From positions 62,001-126,000 of the forward strand of contig NZ_QMEW01000007.1 in assembly GCF_003284965.1 (NCBI RefSeq): DNA of 64,000 bases, written 5' to 3'. Both the position numbers and the translations under genes were made by a program. Under the pieces are notes generated by a model. That model was not told where the DNA came from and searched no databases. It was given only the letters and a program-made list of their open reading frames with translations. Positions within the stretch are counted from its first letter, which is position 1; every line of letters starts with the position of its first letter. The DNA comes from Mycolicibacterium sp. GF69. GTDB lineage: Bacteria > Actinomycetota > Actinomycetes > Mycobacteriales > Mycobacteriaceae. Shown one piece after another: positions 17,971-27,186 of the stretch.

Positions 17971-18025
17971 TCTGCGCCCACGGCGCAAACATGTGGATGG
18001 ATCGCGCCGTAGACGCAGAGTCAAC
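17971..18025. repeat. Imperfect palindrome upstream of the DUF559 gene, related to 17022-17082
   Basis: Arms 17971-17988 and 18002-18019 pair at 15 of 18 positions. The right arm, extended to 18025, matches 17059-17082 at 22 of 24 bases in the same orientation. The DUF559 coding region therefore sits between two direct copies of one palindrome arm. Confidence 0.85.
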
Positions 18026-18034
18026 ACAAACGAA

Positions 18035-18063
18035 AAGGCCCGGCACGTTTCGTGCCGGGCCTT
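18035..18063 (-). terminator. Rho-independent terminator of the Bax-inhibitor-1 gene
   Basis: A perfect 13-bp stem (aaggcccggcacg, 18035-18047, with 18051-18063) closes a 3-base loop, 12 bp after the stop codon. On the minus strand it ends in a short T run (CCTTTTCG). It also shields the DUF559 gene from read-through. Confidence 0.88.
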
Positions 18064-18075
18064 CTCGTCAGGCTG

Positions 18076-18963
18076 CTAGTCGCTGTTGAAGTAGGACAGC
18101 AGCCGCAGGATCTCGATGTACAGCCAGACCAGCGTGACGGTCAGGCCGAGCGCGATGCCCCACGCCGCCTTCTCCGGCGCACCGGCGCGGATCATCTGGT
18201 CGGCCGCGTCGAAATCGATCAGGAAGCTGAACGCCGCCAAGCCGATACAGACCAGCGAGAAGATGATCGCGATGGGTCCGCCGGCACGCAGGCCCATGCC
18301 TTCGCCGCCGCCGACACCGAACATCGCCAACACGAAGTTTCCGAGCATCAGCACCAGTACGCCGAACAGGCCGGCGACGATCATGCGGGTGAACTTCGGA
18401 GTGACCCGGATGGCGCCGGTCTTGTAGACGACCAGCATGCCGAAGAACACGCCGAACGTGGCCAGCAACGCCTGGGTGATCAACGCTCCGGCGTTACCGC
18501 CTGCGACGACGAGGTTGCCGAAGACCCACGAGATCGCGCCGAGGAACAGCCCCTCCAGGCCCGCGTAGCTGAGCACGATGGCCGGGTTGTCCTGCTTGCG
18601 GCCGAACGTGGCGACCAAGACGAGCGCCAGGCCGCCGAGCGCACCCACCAGGGTGAACGGCATGGCCAGGCCGGGGTTCATGCCGACCAGGAAGTAGGAG
18701 ACGACGCCGACGGCACCCAACACGGCGAGCGTGACGCCGGTCTTGGTGACGACGTCGTCGATGGTCATCGGCCGGGCGACACCGGCCTGCGTCTGCTCGG
18801 GATACTGGGTCACATAGGGGTCGGCGTGTACCGCCTGCGCACCGTAGCCGGCGGCTCCGGTACCGAATTGCGCGTATCCGCCCTGCGTCTTCGGCAGGGA
18901 TCGGAATACCGGGTTGCTGGATTCCCGCACCGTCGGTTCCTCTCCTGTGATGTGGTTCGACAT
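18076..18963 (-). CDS. Bax inhibitor-1/YccA family membrane protein (Rv1072-like)
   Basis: A 295-residue protein. A soluble N-terminus of about 70 residues, rich in Gly, Ala, Gln and Tyr, is followed by seven predicted membrane helices (from TGVTLAVLGAVGVVSYFLVG to LTVTLVWLYIEILRLL). The C-terminal helix with Asp residues (FLIDFDAADQM) matches the BI-1/YccA pattern associated with pH-gated calcium leak in other bacteria. The role in mycobacteria is unknown. Followed by a strong terminator. Confidence 0.9.
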   Translation of the reverse strand: MSNHITGEEPTVRESSNPVFRSLPKTQGGYAQFGTGAAGYGAQAVHADPYVTQYPEQTQAGVARPMTIDDVVTKTGVTLAVLGAVGVVSYFLVGMNPGLAMPFTLVGALGGLALVLVATFGRKQDNPAIVLSYAGLEGLFLGAISWVFGNLVVAGGNAGALITQALLATFGVFFGMLVVYKTGAIRVTPKFTRMIVAGLFGVLVLMLGNFVLAMFGVGGGEGMGLRAGGPIAIIFSLVCIGLAAFSFLIDFDAADQMIRAGAPEKAAWGIALGLTVTLVWLYIEILRLLSYFNSD

Positions 18964-19094
18964 TCGGCGAACACACCGTCAACGATCCATGTCCCTGGTC
19001 GGTTCCCGGTTTACCCGACGAACTTCCCAGCGTCTTCACAGGAAACAGTACCCAAAGCCGCACGGGGCCGGACGACGTTCTACATTGCATACTC

Positions 19095-20144
19095 GTGGGC
19101 GAAAACGAGGATGTCCTAGTAACCGTTGACCGCGGCGTCGGCTTGATCACCCTCAACCGACCCAAGGCCATCAATTCGCTGAACCACTCCATGGTTACCG
19201 CGATGTCACGGGTGCTCGCCGAATGGGAGCGTGACGACGCCGTCACCGCCGTCGTGGTGGACGGCGCCGGCGATCGCGGTCTGTGCGCGGGCGGCGACAT
19301 CGTCGCGCTCTATCACAGCGCCAGGGCCGACGGCCCCGAACAAGGGCGCGAAGCGCGCGCGTTCTGGTACGACGAATACCTTCTCAACGCGCAGATCGGC
19401 CGGTTCGGCAAGCCGTATGTGGCGCTCATGGACGGCATCGTCATGGGCGGCGGCGTCGGCGTCAGCGCCCACGGCGGCGTGCGCGTCGTCACCAACACCA
19501 CCAAGATGGCGATGCCCGAGGTCGGTATCGGCTTCGTTCCCGACGTCGGCGGCACGTTGATCCTGTCGCGCACGCCCGGCCTGCTGGGCCGCCACGCCGC
19601 GTTGACGGGTGCGAACTTCGACGGCGCCGACGCGATCGCGATGGGTTTCGCCGACCACTTCGTGCCCCACGAGCGGCTCGGGCAGTTCAAGTCCGCGATC
19701 ATCGCCGACGGGATCGACGCCGCACTGGCCGCCCACGCTAGTGAGCCACCGCCCAGTGACCTTGCCGCCGCGCGGGAGTGGATCGACCAGTGCTACGCGA
19801 ACGACACGGTGGCCGACATCGTCGCCGCGCTGCGAGGACACGGCGCCGACTCGAGTGCCAAGGCAGCCGACCTGATCGAGACCCGCTCGCCGATCTCGGT
19901 GTCCGTCGCGCTGGAAGCCCTGCGCCGCGCCGCGCAACTCGACACACTCGAAGACGTGCTGCGCCAGGAGTATCGGACATCATGCGGCGCGCTGCGCTCA
20001 CACGATTTCGTCGAAGGCATCCGCGCCCAGGTCGTCGACAAGGACCGCAACCCGAAATGGTCGCCCGCCTCGTTGGCGGCGGTCACCACCGCCGACGTCG
20101 AGGCCTACTTCGCGCCGGCCGATCGCGAACTGGAGTTCTCATGA
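19095..20144 (+). CDS. echA9: Enoyl-CoA hydratase/3-hydroxyisobutyryl-CoA hydrolase family protein
   Basis: A 349-residue crotonase with the longer C-terminus typical of 3-hydroxyisobutyryl-CoA hydrolases. [15 protein letters not shown] near residue 60 forms the first oxyanion half, and [14 protein letters not shown] and [13 protein letters not shown] the rest. The catalytic pattern (E and D in [13 protein letters not shown]) fits HIBYL-CoA hydrolase of valine breakdown more than hydratase. GTG start at 19095. The stop overlaps the echA8 ATG by four bases, so they are coupled. Confidence 0.92.
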   Translation: MGENEDVLVTVDRGVGLITLNRPKAINSLNHSMVTAMSRVLAEWERDDAVTAVVVDGAGDRGLCAGGDIVALYHSARADGPEQGREARAFWYDEYLLNAQIGRFGKPYVALMDGIVMGGGVGVSAHGGVRVVTNTTKMAMPEVGIGFVPDVGGTLILSRTPGLLGRHAALTGANFDGADAIAMGFADHFVPHERLGQFKSAIIADGIDAALAAHASEPPPSDLAAAREWIDQCYANDTVADIVAALRGHGADSSAKAADLIETRSPISVSVALEALRRAAQLDTLEDVLRQEYRTSCGALRSHDFVEGIRAQVVDKDRNPKWSPASLAAVTTADVEAYFAPADRELEFS

Positions 20145-20917
20145 CCGATTACGACACCATCATCGTCACCCGCGACGACCGTGTGGCGACGATCACCCTG
20201 AACCGGCCCAAGGCGCTCAACGCGCTCAACAGTCAGGTGATGCACGAAGTCACTTCCGCCGCAGCCGAATTGGACGCCGACACCGGTGTCGGCGCCATCA
20301 TCCTGACCGGGAACGAGAAGGCGTTCGCCGCCGGGGCGGACATCAAGGAGATGGCCTCCCTCAGCTTCGCGGACGTGTTCGGCAGCGACTTCTTCGCGGC
20401 CTGGGGCAAGTTCGCCGCGACCCGCACTCCCACGATCGCGGCCGTTGCCGGCTACGCGCTCGGCGGCGGTTGCGAGTTGGCGATGATGTGCGATCTGCTG
20501 ATCGCGGCCGACACCGCGAAGTTCGGCCAGCCCGAGATCAAACTCGGCGTACTGCCGGGGATGGGCGGCTCGCAACGACTCACCCGGGCCATCGGCAAGG
20601 CCAAGGCGATGGACCTGATCCTGACCGGCCGCAACATGGGCGCCGAGGAGGCCGAACGCGCCGGGCTGGTGTCGCGTGTCGTGCCCGCCGACACGCTGCT
20701 CGACGAGGCGAACGCGGTCGCCAAGACCATCGCCGGAATGTCGCTGTCGGCAGCGCGGATGGCCAAGGAGGCCGTCAACCGCGCGTTCGAATCCACGCTG
20801 GCCGAGGGACTTCTCTACGAGCGCCGGTTGTTCCATTCCGCTTTCGCCACCGAAGACCAGACCGAGGGCATGAACGCGTTCACCGAGAAGCGCCCACCGG
20901 CCTTCCGCCACCGTTAG
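20141..20917 (+). CDS. echA8: Enoyl-CoA hydratase
   Basis: A 258-residue hydratase adding water to trans-2-enoyl-CoA in beta-oxidation. [12 protein letters not shown] (oxyanion loop and spiral region), [14 protein letters not shown] with the first catalytic Glu, and [16 protein letters not shown] with the second Glu are intact. Length and motifs match EchA8. The start ATG at 20141 overlaps echA9. Confidence 0.95.
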   Translation: MTDYDTIIVTRDDRVATITLNRPKALNALNSQVMHEVTSAAAELDADTGVGAIILTGNEKAFAAGADIKEMASLSFADVFGSDFFAAWGKFAATRTPTIAAVAGYALGGGCELAMMCDLLIAADTAKFGQPEIKLGVLPGMGGSQRLTRAIGKAKAMDLILTGRNMGAEEAERAGLVSRVVPADTLLDEANAVAKTIAGMSLSAARMAKEAVNRAFESTLAEGLLYERRLFHSAFATEDQTEGMNAFTEKRPPAFRHR

Positions 20918-20926
20918 CCTGCGGGG

Positions 20927-22639
20927 GTGACTGACACCCGCGACGCCACCGAGGCCGCACCCGGGACGTCGCCGGAAGAAGATGCCAACACGAGGGCCGG
21001 CAAACCCTGGTGGGTCCGCCGCTACACCTTCACCGGCACGGCGCTCGGGCTGGTGTTCATCTGGCTCTCGTTGACGCCGTCGCTGCTGCCGCGCGGTCCG
21101 CTGTTCCAGGGTCTGGTCAGCGGTGCAGCGGGTGCTTTCGGATACGGGCTCGGCGTTTTCGTGGTGTGGCTGGTGCGCTACATGCTCTCCAAGGACAGCA
21201 GCCCGGCCGCACCCCGCCAGGCGTGGATCGCCCTGGTGGTCATCGGAGTCATCGGTCAGATCCTGATGATCATCTACTTCCACATCTGGCAGGACGAGGT
21301 CCGCGACCTCAACGGCGTTCCGCGAATGGGCTTCTGGGATCACCCGTTGACCGCGGTGCTGTCGATCCTGACGCTGTTCGTGCTCGTCGAGATCGGACAG
21401 TTGATCGGCAGGTTGGTGCGCTTTCTGGTGCGTCAACTCGAACGCGTTGCACCACCGCGGGTTTCGGCAGTCGTGGTGGTGGCGCTGCTGCTCGCGCTCA
21501 CGATCGCGCTGCTGAACGGCATCGTGGTGCGCTTCGCGATGAGCACGATCAACAGCACGTTCGCCGCGGTCAACGACGAGACCGATCCCGACTTCGATGC
21601 GCCGACCTCACCGTTGCGCTCGGGCGGCCCTGAGTCGCTGGCGAGTTGGGAATCGCTGGGCCACCAGGGCCGGATCTTCGTGGCGGCGGGACCGACGGTC
21701 GAGGACCTCGAGCGGTTCAACGGCAGGCCCGCGATCGAGCCGATCCGCGCCTACGCCGGACTGCACTCCGCAGACGGCATCAGGGCCACCGCGCAGCTGG
21801 CGGCCCGCGAGCTGCAACGCACCGGCGGCCTGGATCGGGAAGTGGTAGCCGTGGCCACCACCACCGGAACCGGGTGGATCAACGAAGCGGAAGCCTCGGC
21901 GCTGGAGTACATGTACAACGGCAACACCGCGATCGTGTCGATGCAGTATTCGTTCCTGCCGAGTTGGTTGTCGTTCCTCGTCGACAAGGAGAACGCGCGG
22001 CAGGCGGGACAAGCGCTCTTCGAGGCGGTCGACGCGTTGATCCACGAGATGCCCGAAGCGGACCGGCCGCGGCTGGTCGTCTTCGGTGAGAGCCTCGGGT
22101 CGTTCGGCGGTGAGGCGCCGTTCCTCGCGCTCAACAACCTCATCGCGCGCACCGACGGCGCATTGTTCAGCGGGCCGACGTTCAACAACACGATCTGGAC
22201 GCAGCTCACCCACGACCGCGACAAGGGTTCGCCGATGTGGCTGCCGATCTACGACAAGGGTGAGAACGTCCACTTTGCCGCGCGCGCAGAAGACCTCGGG
22301 CGGCCCGACGACCCGTGGGGTAATCCGCGGGTGGTGTATCTGCAGCACGCCTCGGACCCGATCGCGTGGTTCAACCCGGATCTGCTGTTCGCCGAACCGG
22401 ATTGGCTGAAAGAGCCCCGGGGTTACGACGTCTCGGGACGAATGCAATGGATTCCGGTGGTCACGTTCCTTCAGGTGTCGGCGGATATGGCGGTGGCCGT
22501 AGACGTGCCCGACGGGCACGGCCACGTCTACGTCAAGGACGTGGCCAACGCATGGGCGGCGATCCTGCAGCCCCCCGGGTGGACGCCGGAGAAGACCGAG
22601 CGACTGAGGCCGCTGCTGAGCAGCGACGAAAAGGACTAG
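20927..22639 (+). CDS. Membrane-anchored alpha/beta hydrolase (Rv1069c-like, Abhydrolase_9)
   Basis: A 570-residue protein. About four to five membrane helices lie in the first 215 residues (Abhydrolase_9 N-terminal region), then a cytosolic or extracytoplasmic alpha/beta hydrolase domain with the nucleophile elbow VFGESLGSFGGE near residue 387 and a C-terminal histidine in PDGHGHVY. GTG start at 20927, nine bases after echA8, so it may belong to that operon. The substrate is unknown; a lipid ester is a reasonable guess. Confidence 0.88.
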   Translation: MTDTRDATEAAPGTSPEEDANTRAGKPWWVRRYTFTGTALGLVFIWLSLTPSLLPRGPLFQGLVSGAAGAFGYGLGVFVVWLVRYMLSKDSSPAAPRQAWIALVVIGVIGQILMIIYFHIWQDEVRDLNGVPRMGFWDHPLTAVLSILTLFVLVEIGQLIGRLVRFLVRQLERVAPPRVSAVVVVALLLALTIALLNGIVVRFAMSTINSTFAAVNDETDPDFDAPTSPLRSGGPESLASWESLGHQGRIFVAAGPTVEDLERFNGRPAIEPIRAYAGLHSADGIRATAQLAARELQRTGGLDREVVAVATTTGTGWINEAEASALEYMYNGNTAIVSMQYSFLPSWLSFLVDKENARQAGQALFEAVDALIHEMPEADRPRLVVFGESLGSFGGEAPFLALNNLIARTDGALFSGPTFNNTIWTQLTHDRDKGSPMWLPIYDKGENVHFAARAEDLGRPDDPWGNPRVVYLQHASDPIAWFNPDLLFAEPDWLKEPRGYDVSGRMQWIPVVTFLQVSADMAVAVDVPDGHGHVYVKDVANAWAAILQPPGWTPEKTERLRPLLSSDEKD

Positions 22640-23001
22640 ACGAGCACGTTTTTCAACGCGTGGTACCCGCCGATCACGTCGGTCGAGCGGTGCAGTCCGA
22701 GGTCGAGCAGCGATGCCGCCGCCAAACTCGAGGTGTAGCCCTGTGAGCACAGCACCACCCACTCGACGTCGTCGTCGACAGCCTGCGGCAGCCGCGCATC
22801 GCTGGTCGGGTCGCAGCGCCACTCGAGCACGTTGCGCTCGATCACCAAAGCGCCCGTCGCCTCGCCCTCGCGCGCGCGTTGCGCCTGCGGCCGGATGTCG
22901 ACTAGCACCGCGCCACGATCGAGCGCGGCGGGCACTTCGGATGCCGGCAACCGGTGCAGGCGGGCGCGTGCATCGGCCAATGTTCGAGCTATGCGGCTCA
23001 T
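22636..23001 (-). CDS. Rhodanese-like domain protein
   Basis: A 121-residue single rhodanese domain. The persulfide-forming loop reads VVLCSQGYTSSLAAASL, with Cys in CSQGYTSS where the family has C-x-x-G-x-R; the arginine is replaced by Ser, so activity may be altered. GAVLVDIRP is the usual first strand. Its ATG overlaps the stop of the cysteine dioxygenase gene by one base (TGATG), so the two are coupled and probably act on the same sulfur flux. Overlaps the convergent Abhydrolase_9 gene end by four bases. Confidence 0.88.
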   Translation of the reverse strand: MSRIARTLADARARLHRLPASEVPAALDRGAVLVDIRPQAQRAREGEATGALVIERNVLEWRCDPTSDARLPQAVDDDVEWVVLCSQGYTSSLAAASLLDLGLHRSTDVIGGYHALKNVLV

Positions 23002-23540
23002 CAGCCCTCCGGCGTCTCGGTCAGCTCGGTATGGTTGCGGCGCAGTGTGTTCCGAGCCGTCACCTCGTAGTACGACATCGCGGTGAGCGGCGGCGAATAT
23101 GCGTGCACACTCAGCGTCGGTGCTATCGGCGCAGACGTGTCGGGAGCCCAGACGACGTCGTGCACCCACCCCAGCGGGAAGGCGGCCTGATCCCCCGCCG
23201 TCAGCCGGCGATGCCGTAATTCTCGCCCGTCCCAGCGGGTTTCCCGCAGCGCGCCCGACACGACGGTCAGGGCGCCCAACGAGCCGCCGTGGTCGTGCAT
23301 CTCGGTCGAACGGTCCGGGACCCAGCTGATCAACCAGAGATCGAGTTCGTCGTCGCCGTAAAGGCGGACGAACCACCGCTCGTCGGAGGGCGGGCCGCCC
23401 GCCGGCACCAGATGGTCGTAGCGACCGGTGAGCACGTCGTCGGCGCCGCGGTCGGTGGCGAGCAACAGGTCGGGCAGCCGCAACCGGGTCGGCGCGGACA
23501 CGGCTGGGGCGACAGAGGGCAGGACGGCAGGGGAAGCCAT
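23001..23540 (-). CDS. Cysteine dioxygenase type I
   Basis: A 179-residue cupin. Thiol dioxygenases oxidise cysteine to cysteine sulfinate using a three-histidine iron site, visible as MHDHGGSLGALTVVSG (two His) and PLGWVHDVVW (third His). I chose the ATG at 23540 (MASPAVL) with TGGAG just upstream; the frame continues upstream without homology. Operon: cysteine dioxygenase then rhodanese. This would dispose of excess cysteine made through cbs. 3-Mercaptopropionate as substrate is a possible alternative. Confidence 0.9.
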   Translation of the reverse strand: MASPAVLPSVAPAVSAPTRLRLPDLLLATDRGADDVLTGRYDHLVPAGGPPSDERWFVRLYGDDELDLWLISWVPDRSTEMHDHGGSLGALTVVSGALRETRWDGRELRHRRLTAGDQAAFPLGWVHDVVWAPDTSAPIAPTLSVHAYSPPLTAMSYYEVTARNTLRRNHTELTETPEG

Positions 23541-23802
23541 GGAAACTCCAGTACAAACGAAACGGATAGCGCGCGGCGTTAAGCCCGACAACACTCCTGG
23601 CGTCCGATCGTCACGACGGCAAGTCTGGCACGGTTGGCCCGCCACGGCGCCGACCCGCACGGGAGCCAGCGGCAGCAGCCGTTATCGTCGCAGGTCAGAC
23701 TTATGAAGGACGAGCCGGCGGATAGATTCACCATGAGCTCAATCCCCTCGATCGGTGCGCCCGGTGCTCGCGCCGGCGAAGCGATTGCCTAGATTGGCGG
23801 GC

Positions 23803-24240
23803 ATGCGCAGGCACTCGCGTCACTGCATAGGGGCGGCCGTCGCGATCGCAGGCGTGGTCGCTGGTTGCTCATCGGACGCCGGCGACGTCCCGCGAGAGTC
23901 AGAGCAGACGGAGACGACGTCCGCCGTCACCGCCTCGCAAAACCCAACCGCGGCACCGGGTTCCGCACTGATCTCCCCGGACGGCGTGACCACGGCGGTC
24001 GGTGCTCCCGCTGCTTCGACCGAGGAGGAGTACTCCAGGGCCTGCACGACAGCCCGACAGTGGATGGCCGAGCGGGGCGGCGACCCGAAGGCCCACATCG
24101 AGCCGTACCTCGGCATGCTGCAGTCCACCGATTCGGCGGGCCCGGGCACCTACGAAACACCCTGGTCACAGTTGCCGCCGCCCCGTCAGGCCGCGGTCAT
24201 CGTCGCTGTCCAGGCCGCCGCCGACGACCTCTGCGGCTGA
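23803..24240 (+). CDS. lpqV: Lipoprotein LpqV-like
   Basis: A 145-residue protein with an N-terminal lipoprotein signal (MRRHSRHCIGAAVAIAGVVAGC; lipobox VAGC, Cys at about residue 22), a Thr/Ser/Pro-rich linker and a small C-terminal domain with paired cysteines (ACTTARQW and DDLCG). Synteny with Rv1064c (lpqV) supports the name. The ATG at 23803 puts the charged n-region directly before the hydrophobic core. Role unknown. 29 bp separate it from the patatin-like gene, so they may form an operon. Confidence 0.88.
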   Translation: MRRHSRHCIGAAVAIAGVVAGCSSDAGDVPRESEQTETTSAVTASQNPTAAPGSALISPDGVTTAVGAPAASTEEEYSRACTTARQWMAERGGDPKAHIEPYLGMLQSTDSAGPGTYETPWSQLPPPRQAAVIVAVQAAADDLCG

Positions 24241-24269
24241 CACCGGCGCCAGCGCGCGACAATGGCGGC

Positions 24270-25253
24270 ATGGCTGGCAAGCGGGTTGCGCTGGCGCTGG
24301 GCAGCGGTGGCGCCCGCGGTTACGCCCACATCGGGGTGATCGAGGAATTACAGGACCGCGGCTACGAGATCGTCGGCATTGCCGGGTCGTCGATGGGCGC
24401 CCTGGTCGGTGGCCTACAGGCGGCGGGAAAGCTCGACGAGTTCGCCGAGTGGGCGAAGGCACTGACCCAGGGCGCGGTGCTGCGCCTGCTCGACCCCTCG
24501 ATCACCGCTGCGGGGGTGCTGCGCGCGGCCAAGATCCTCGACGCCGTGCGCGACATCCTCGGTGATGTCCGGATCGAGGACCTGCCGATCCCCTACACCG
24601 CGGTGTCGACCGACCTCATCGCGGGCAAGTCGGTATGGCTGCAGCGAGGCGCGGTCGATGCCGCGATCCGGGCGTCGATCGCGATCCCCGGCGTGATCGC
24701 ACCGCACGTGCTCGACGGGCGCCTGCTCGCCGACGGCGGCATCCTCGAACCGCTGCCGATGGCGCCGATCGCGGCCGTCAACGCCGACCTCACCATCGCG
24801 GTTTCGTTGGCGGGCAGCGAATCCGGCGGTGCCGAGGAACCCGCCGAACCCGGAAGCCGCGCGACCACCGAATGGCTGACCCGAGTGTGGCGCAGCACCA
24901 CATCGCTTTTCGAGTCCAATGCGGTGCTGGGCCGCCTCGGCACCGGCTCCGACGCAGAACCCGCCGGTGAGAGCGACGAGGAACTCGTCGACGCCATCAA
25001 GGAAGCGGCGATCGTGCCCAAACTCGGGAGCTTCGAGGTGATGAACCGCACGATCGACATCGCGCAGGCCGCACTGGCGCGCCACCAACTGGCCGGCTAT
25101 CCGCCCGACCTGCTCATCGAGGTCCCCAGGTCGGCCTGCCGGAGCCTGGAGTTCCACCGCGCCGCCGAGGTGATCGACGTCGGAGTCGAGCTGACCGCCG
25201 CCGCACTCGACACCCTTATCGAGCGCGAAGCCCCCGCTGCGACAGGCGATTAA
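24270..25253 (+). CDS. Patatin-like phospholipase (Rv1063c-like)
   Basis: A 327-residue patatin/RssA-type acyl hydrolase: oxyanion loop GSGGARGYAHIG (residues about 12-23), nucleophile GSSMG near residue 39, and DGG (LLADGGILEP) near residue 155, forming the Ser-Asp dyad. A long C-terminal part is rich in acidic residues. The ATG at 24270 was chosen because the oxyanion loop normally lies within the first 20 residues. Convergent with a second patatin gene; stops overlap by four bases. Confidence 0.92.
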   Translation: MAGKRVALALGSGGARGYAHIGVIEELQDRGYEIVGIAGSSMGALVGGLQAAGKLDEFAEWAKALTQGAVLRLLDPSITAAGVLRAAKILDAVRDILGDVRIEDLPIPYTAVSTDLIAGKSVWLQRGAVDAAIRASIAIPGVIAPHVLDGRLLADGGILEPLPMAPIAAVNADLTIAVSLAGSESGGAEEPAEPGSRATTEWLTRVWRSTTSLFESNAVLGRLGTGSDAEPAGESDEELVDAIKEAAIVPKLGSFEVMNRTIDIAQAALARHQLAGYPPDLLIEVPRSACRSLEFHRAAEVIDVGVELTAAALDTLIEREAPAATGD

Positions 25254-26095
25254 CGGTCGAGGTAGGCGGCCACCGCCGCCGCGACCCGCCGGCCCTGCTC
25301 TCGCCCGGCCTGCGCCGACGGCGTCCGGCACGCGGGGTCGAGCGGGTTGGGTCCGAACGCGGCCAGCGAGTCGTCGTCGGCGAACACGGCGAAGATGTCG
25401 CGGGCAGCCACCTCGTCGGCGGCTCCGGTACCGAACGGCGACGGTGCGGACATGCCCTGCGGGATCAGCGCCACCACCACCTCGCAGTCGTCGGCGAGCG
25501 CCAGGTTGACGGTGCTCCCGACGCCTCCGTCCATGAACCGGCGCGCCCCGATCGTCACCGGCGGCCACACGCCGGGCACCGCACAACTGGCCGCGACCGC
25601 GTCGACCAGTGAGACACCCGACGCCCGATCGAACGCGACCAGTTCGCCGGTGGCGGTGTCGATCGCCGCGATGCGCAGGTCGCCGTCCGGCCAGTCGTGC
25701 GACGGCAGCCGATGCTCGATCACCGTACGCCGCACCGGTTCGGTGACGGTCTCGGTTGACAGCGCTATCGCGCCGATCCGCTGCAGTTTCTGCGTTTTCG
25801 AACCGGGCGCGGTCATCGCGGCGAGAAACATCGCGGTGATCTCCTCGATGCCCGCGCCGGGGTTGATCTCCGCCGACGCCGCCTCGGTCTGCCTGTCGAA
25901 CAGGGTTGCCAGCGGCAGCCCGCTGCTCAGTTGCGCCGCAACCGTCGAGCCCGCCGACGTGCCCACCAGGACATCTGACGCCAACAGCGCATCCGCCGTC
26001 GCGGGTGACTCGTCGGCGATACCGGTCAGGATGCCGGTCTCCCACGCGATCCCCGCGACCCCGCCGCCGGCGAGTACCAGTGCTCGTCTGCTCAC
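25250..26095 (-). CDS. Patatin-like phospholipase (Rv1062-like)
   Basis: A 281-residue patatin-like protein with GGGVAGIAWETG (oxyanion loop), GTSAGS (nucleophile Ser near residue 48) and DGGVGS (dyad Asp). It is diverged from its convergent neighbour, so this is an old pair and not a recent duplication. The same arrangement occurs in M. tuberculosis (Rv1062/Rv1063c). Lipid acyl hydrolase activity is inferred from the family. Confidence 0.92.
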   Translation of the reverse strand: MSRRALVLAGGGVAGIAWETGILTGIADESPATADALLASDVLVGTSAGSTVAAQLSSGLPLATLFDRQTEAASAEINPGAGIEEITAMFLAAMTAPGSKTQKLQRIGAIALSTETVTEPVRRTVIEHRLPSHDWPDGDLRIAAIDTATGELVAFDRASGVSLVDAVAASCAVPGVWPPVTIGARRFMDGGVGSTVNLALADDCEVVVALIPQGMSAPSPFGTGAADEVAARDIFAVFADDDSLAAFGPNPLDPACRTPSAQAGREQGRRVAAAVAAYLDR

Positions 26096-26114
26096 AGCGT
26101 GAGTCTGTCAGGCG

Positions 26115-27164
26115 TCAGCCGAGTCCCGGCGCCGCCCTCCCGCCGATCAGCGGCAGGTCCAGATACGTCGCGATGCCCGGTTCGGCCGCACACACCGCCG
26201 GCACCGAGTTGACGCAGTGCGCCGCCGTACCGACGATGCCGTACTCCGGCCCCTCACCTCCGACCGCCGACTGGAAGCCTTTGACGACGATGTTGACATC
26301 CGGGTTGCCCCGGACCTCCATCTCGTAGCGCTGACCTTCCGGACCGAACGTCCAAGCGGGATCCAGGTTCTGCTCACCCATCAACCAGTTGACCGTGACC
26401 CGAACCACCGGCTCGCCCTCGACGACGGCCTCCCAGTGGAATTTGCGACCCGCGACCTGTCCGGGCTCGATGACACCGATCGGTGACTCGATGGGGGCCG
26501 TCGCGACCGCGATCTCTTGAGCGGAACGGACTTTGGGATCGGCGCGGAAGCCGACCTTGTCGACGATCATCTTCACGGCTTGGATGAAGCCGCCGTCGAG
26601 CAGTTTCTGCATCGGCCCGCTGAGCGCCTTGTCCGGCACCTCTCCGAAGCCCATCACATGCCGTACGACGTCAGGGGCTTCGTAGGTCCGTAGGTCGGAG
26701 AACTCTTCGGCGCGAACGAAAGTCACACCCGTCGAGAAGGCTGAGAACAACAGCGGGAACTTCTCGCTGATCCCGCCCGGCGCGATGCCGGTGCCGTGCA
26801 GCGTGGCGCCACCCGCGAGCGCAGCCTCCCGCAGCGGAGTGCCCTGCCGGTCGCCGGGGTAGACCCAGCCAACCGGTGTGATGACGTTCTTGCCGGACCG
26901 TAGCAGCGCGGCCACCTCGTCGGCATCGGGCAACAGCGGCGAGTAGATCACCGCGTCGGCGTCGAGGGCCAAAATCTCGTCGAGACTGTTGGTCGCGATG
27001 ACACCCAGCGGATCGACGCCGATGATCTCGCCGACGTCCTTGCCCGCCTTCTGCGGCGAGTGCACCCAGCAGCCGACGAGTTCGAGCTCGGGATGTTCGA
27101 GCACGCCTTTGATCGCCGCCACGCCTACCCCACCGGTAGCCCACTGCACGACTCGCAGGCCCAT
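26115..27164 (-). CDS. DapB-like NAD(P)-dependent oxidoreductase
   Basis: A 349-residue protein with an N-terminal Rossmann fold (VVQWATGGVGVAAIKGVLEHP) of the dihydrodipicolinate reductase/2,4-diaminopentanoate dehydrogenase type, followed by a substrate domain (HGTGIAPGGISEKFP, HWEAVVEGEPVVRV). Actinobacteria have many such paralogues with no proven substrate; several are linked to steroid catabolism. The KstR-type operator centred 29 bases upstream of its start supports that link here. Transcribed divergently from the EmbR-like gene. Confidence 0.85.
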   Translation of the reverse strand: MGLRVVQWATGGVGVAAIKGVLEHPELELVGCWVHSPQKAGKDVGEIIGVDPLGVIATNSLDEILALDADAVIYSPLLPDADEVAALLRSGKNVITPVGWVYPGDRQGTPLREAALAGGATLHGTGIAPGGISEKFPLLFSAFSTGVTFVRAEEFSDLRTYEAPDVVRHVMGFGEVPDKALSGPMQKLLDGGFIQAVKMIVDKVGFRADPKVRSAQEIAVATAPIESPIGVIEPGQVAGRKFHWEAVVEGEPVVRVTVNWLMGEQNLDPAWTFGPEGQRYEMEVRGNPDVNIVVKGFQSAVGGEGPEYGIVGTAAHCVNSVPAVCAAEPGIATYLDLPLIGGRAAPGLG

Positions 27165-27186
27165 ACCGACTCCTTCACCGCGAAAC

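Noticed and set aside
17930..18046. N-terminal extension of the DUF559 protein
   Set aside because: These codons translate the palindrome itself and have no family similarity; the ATG at 17929 gives the normal domain start.
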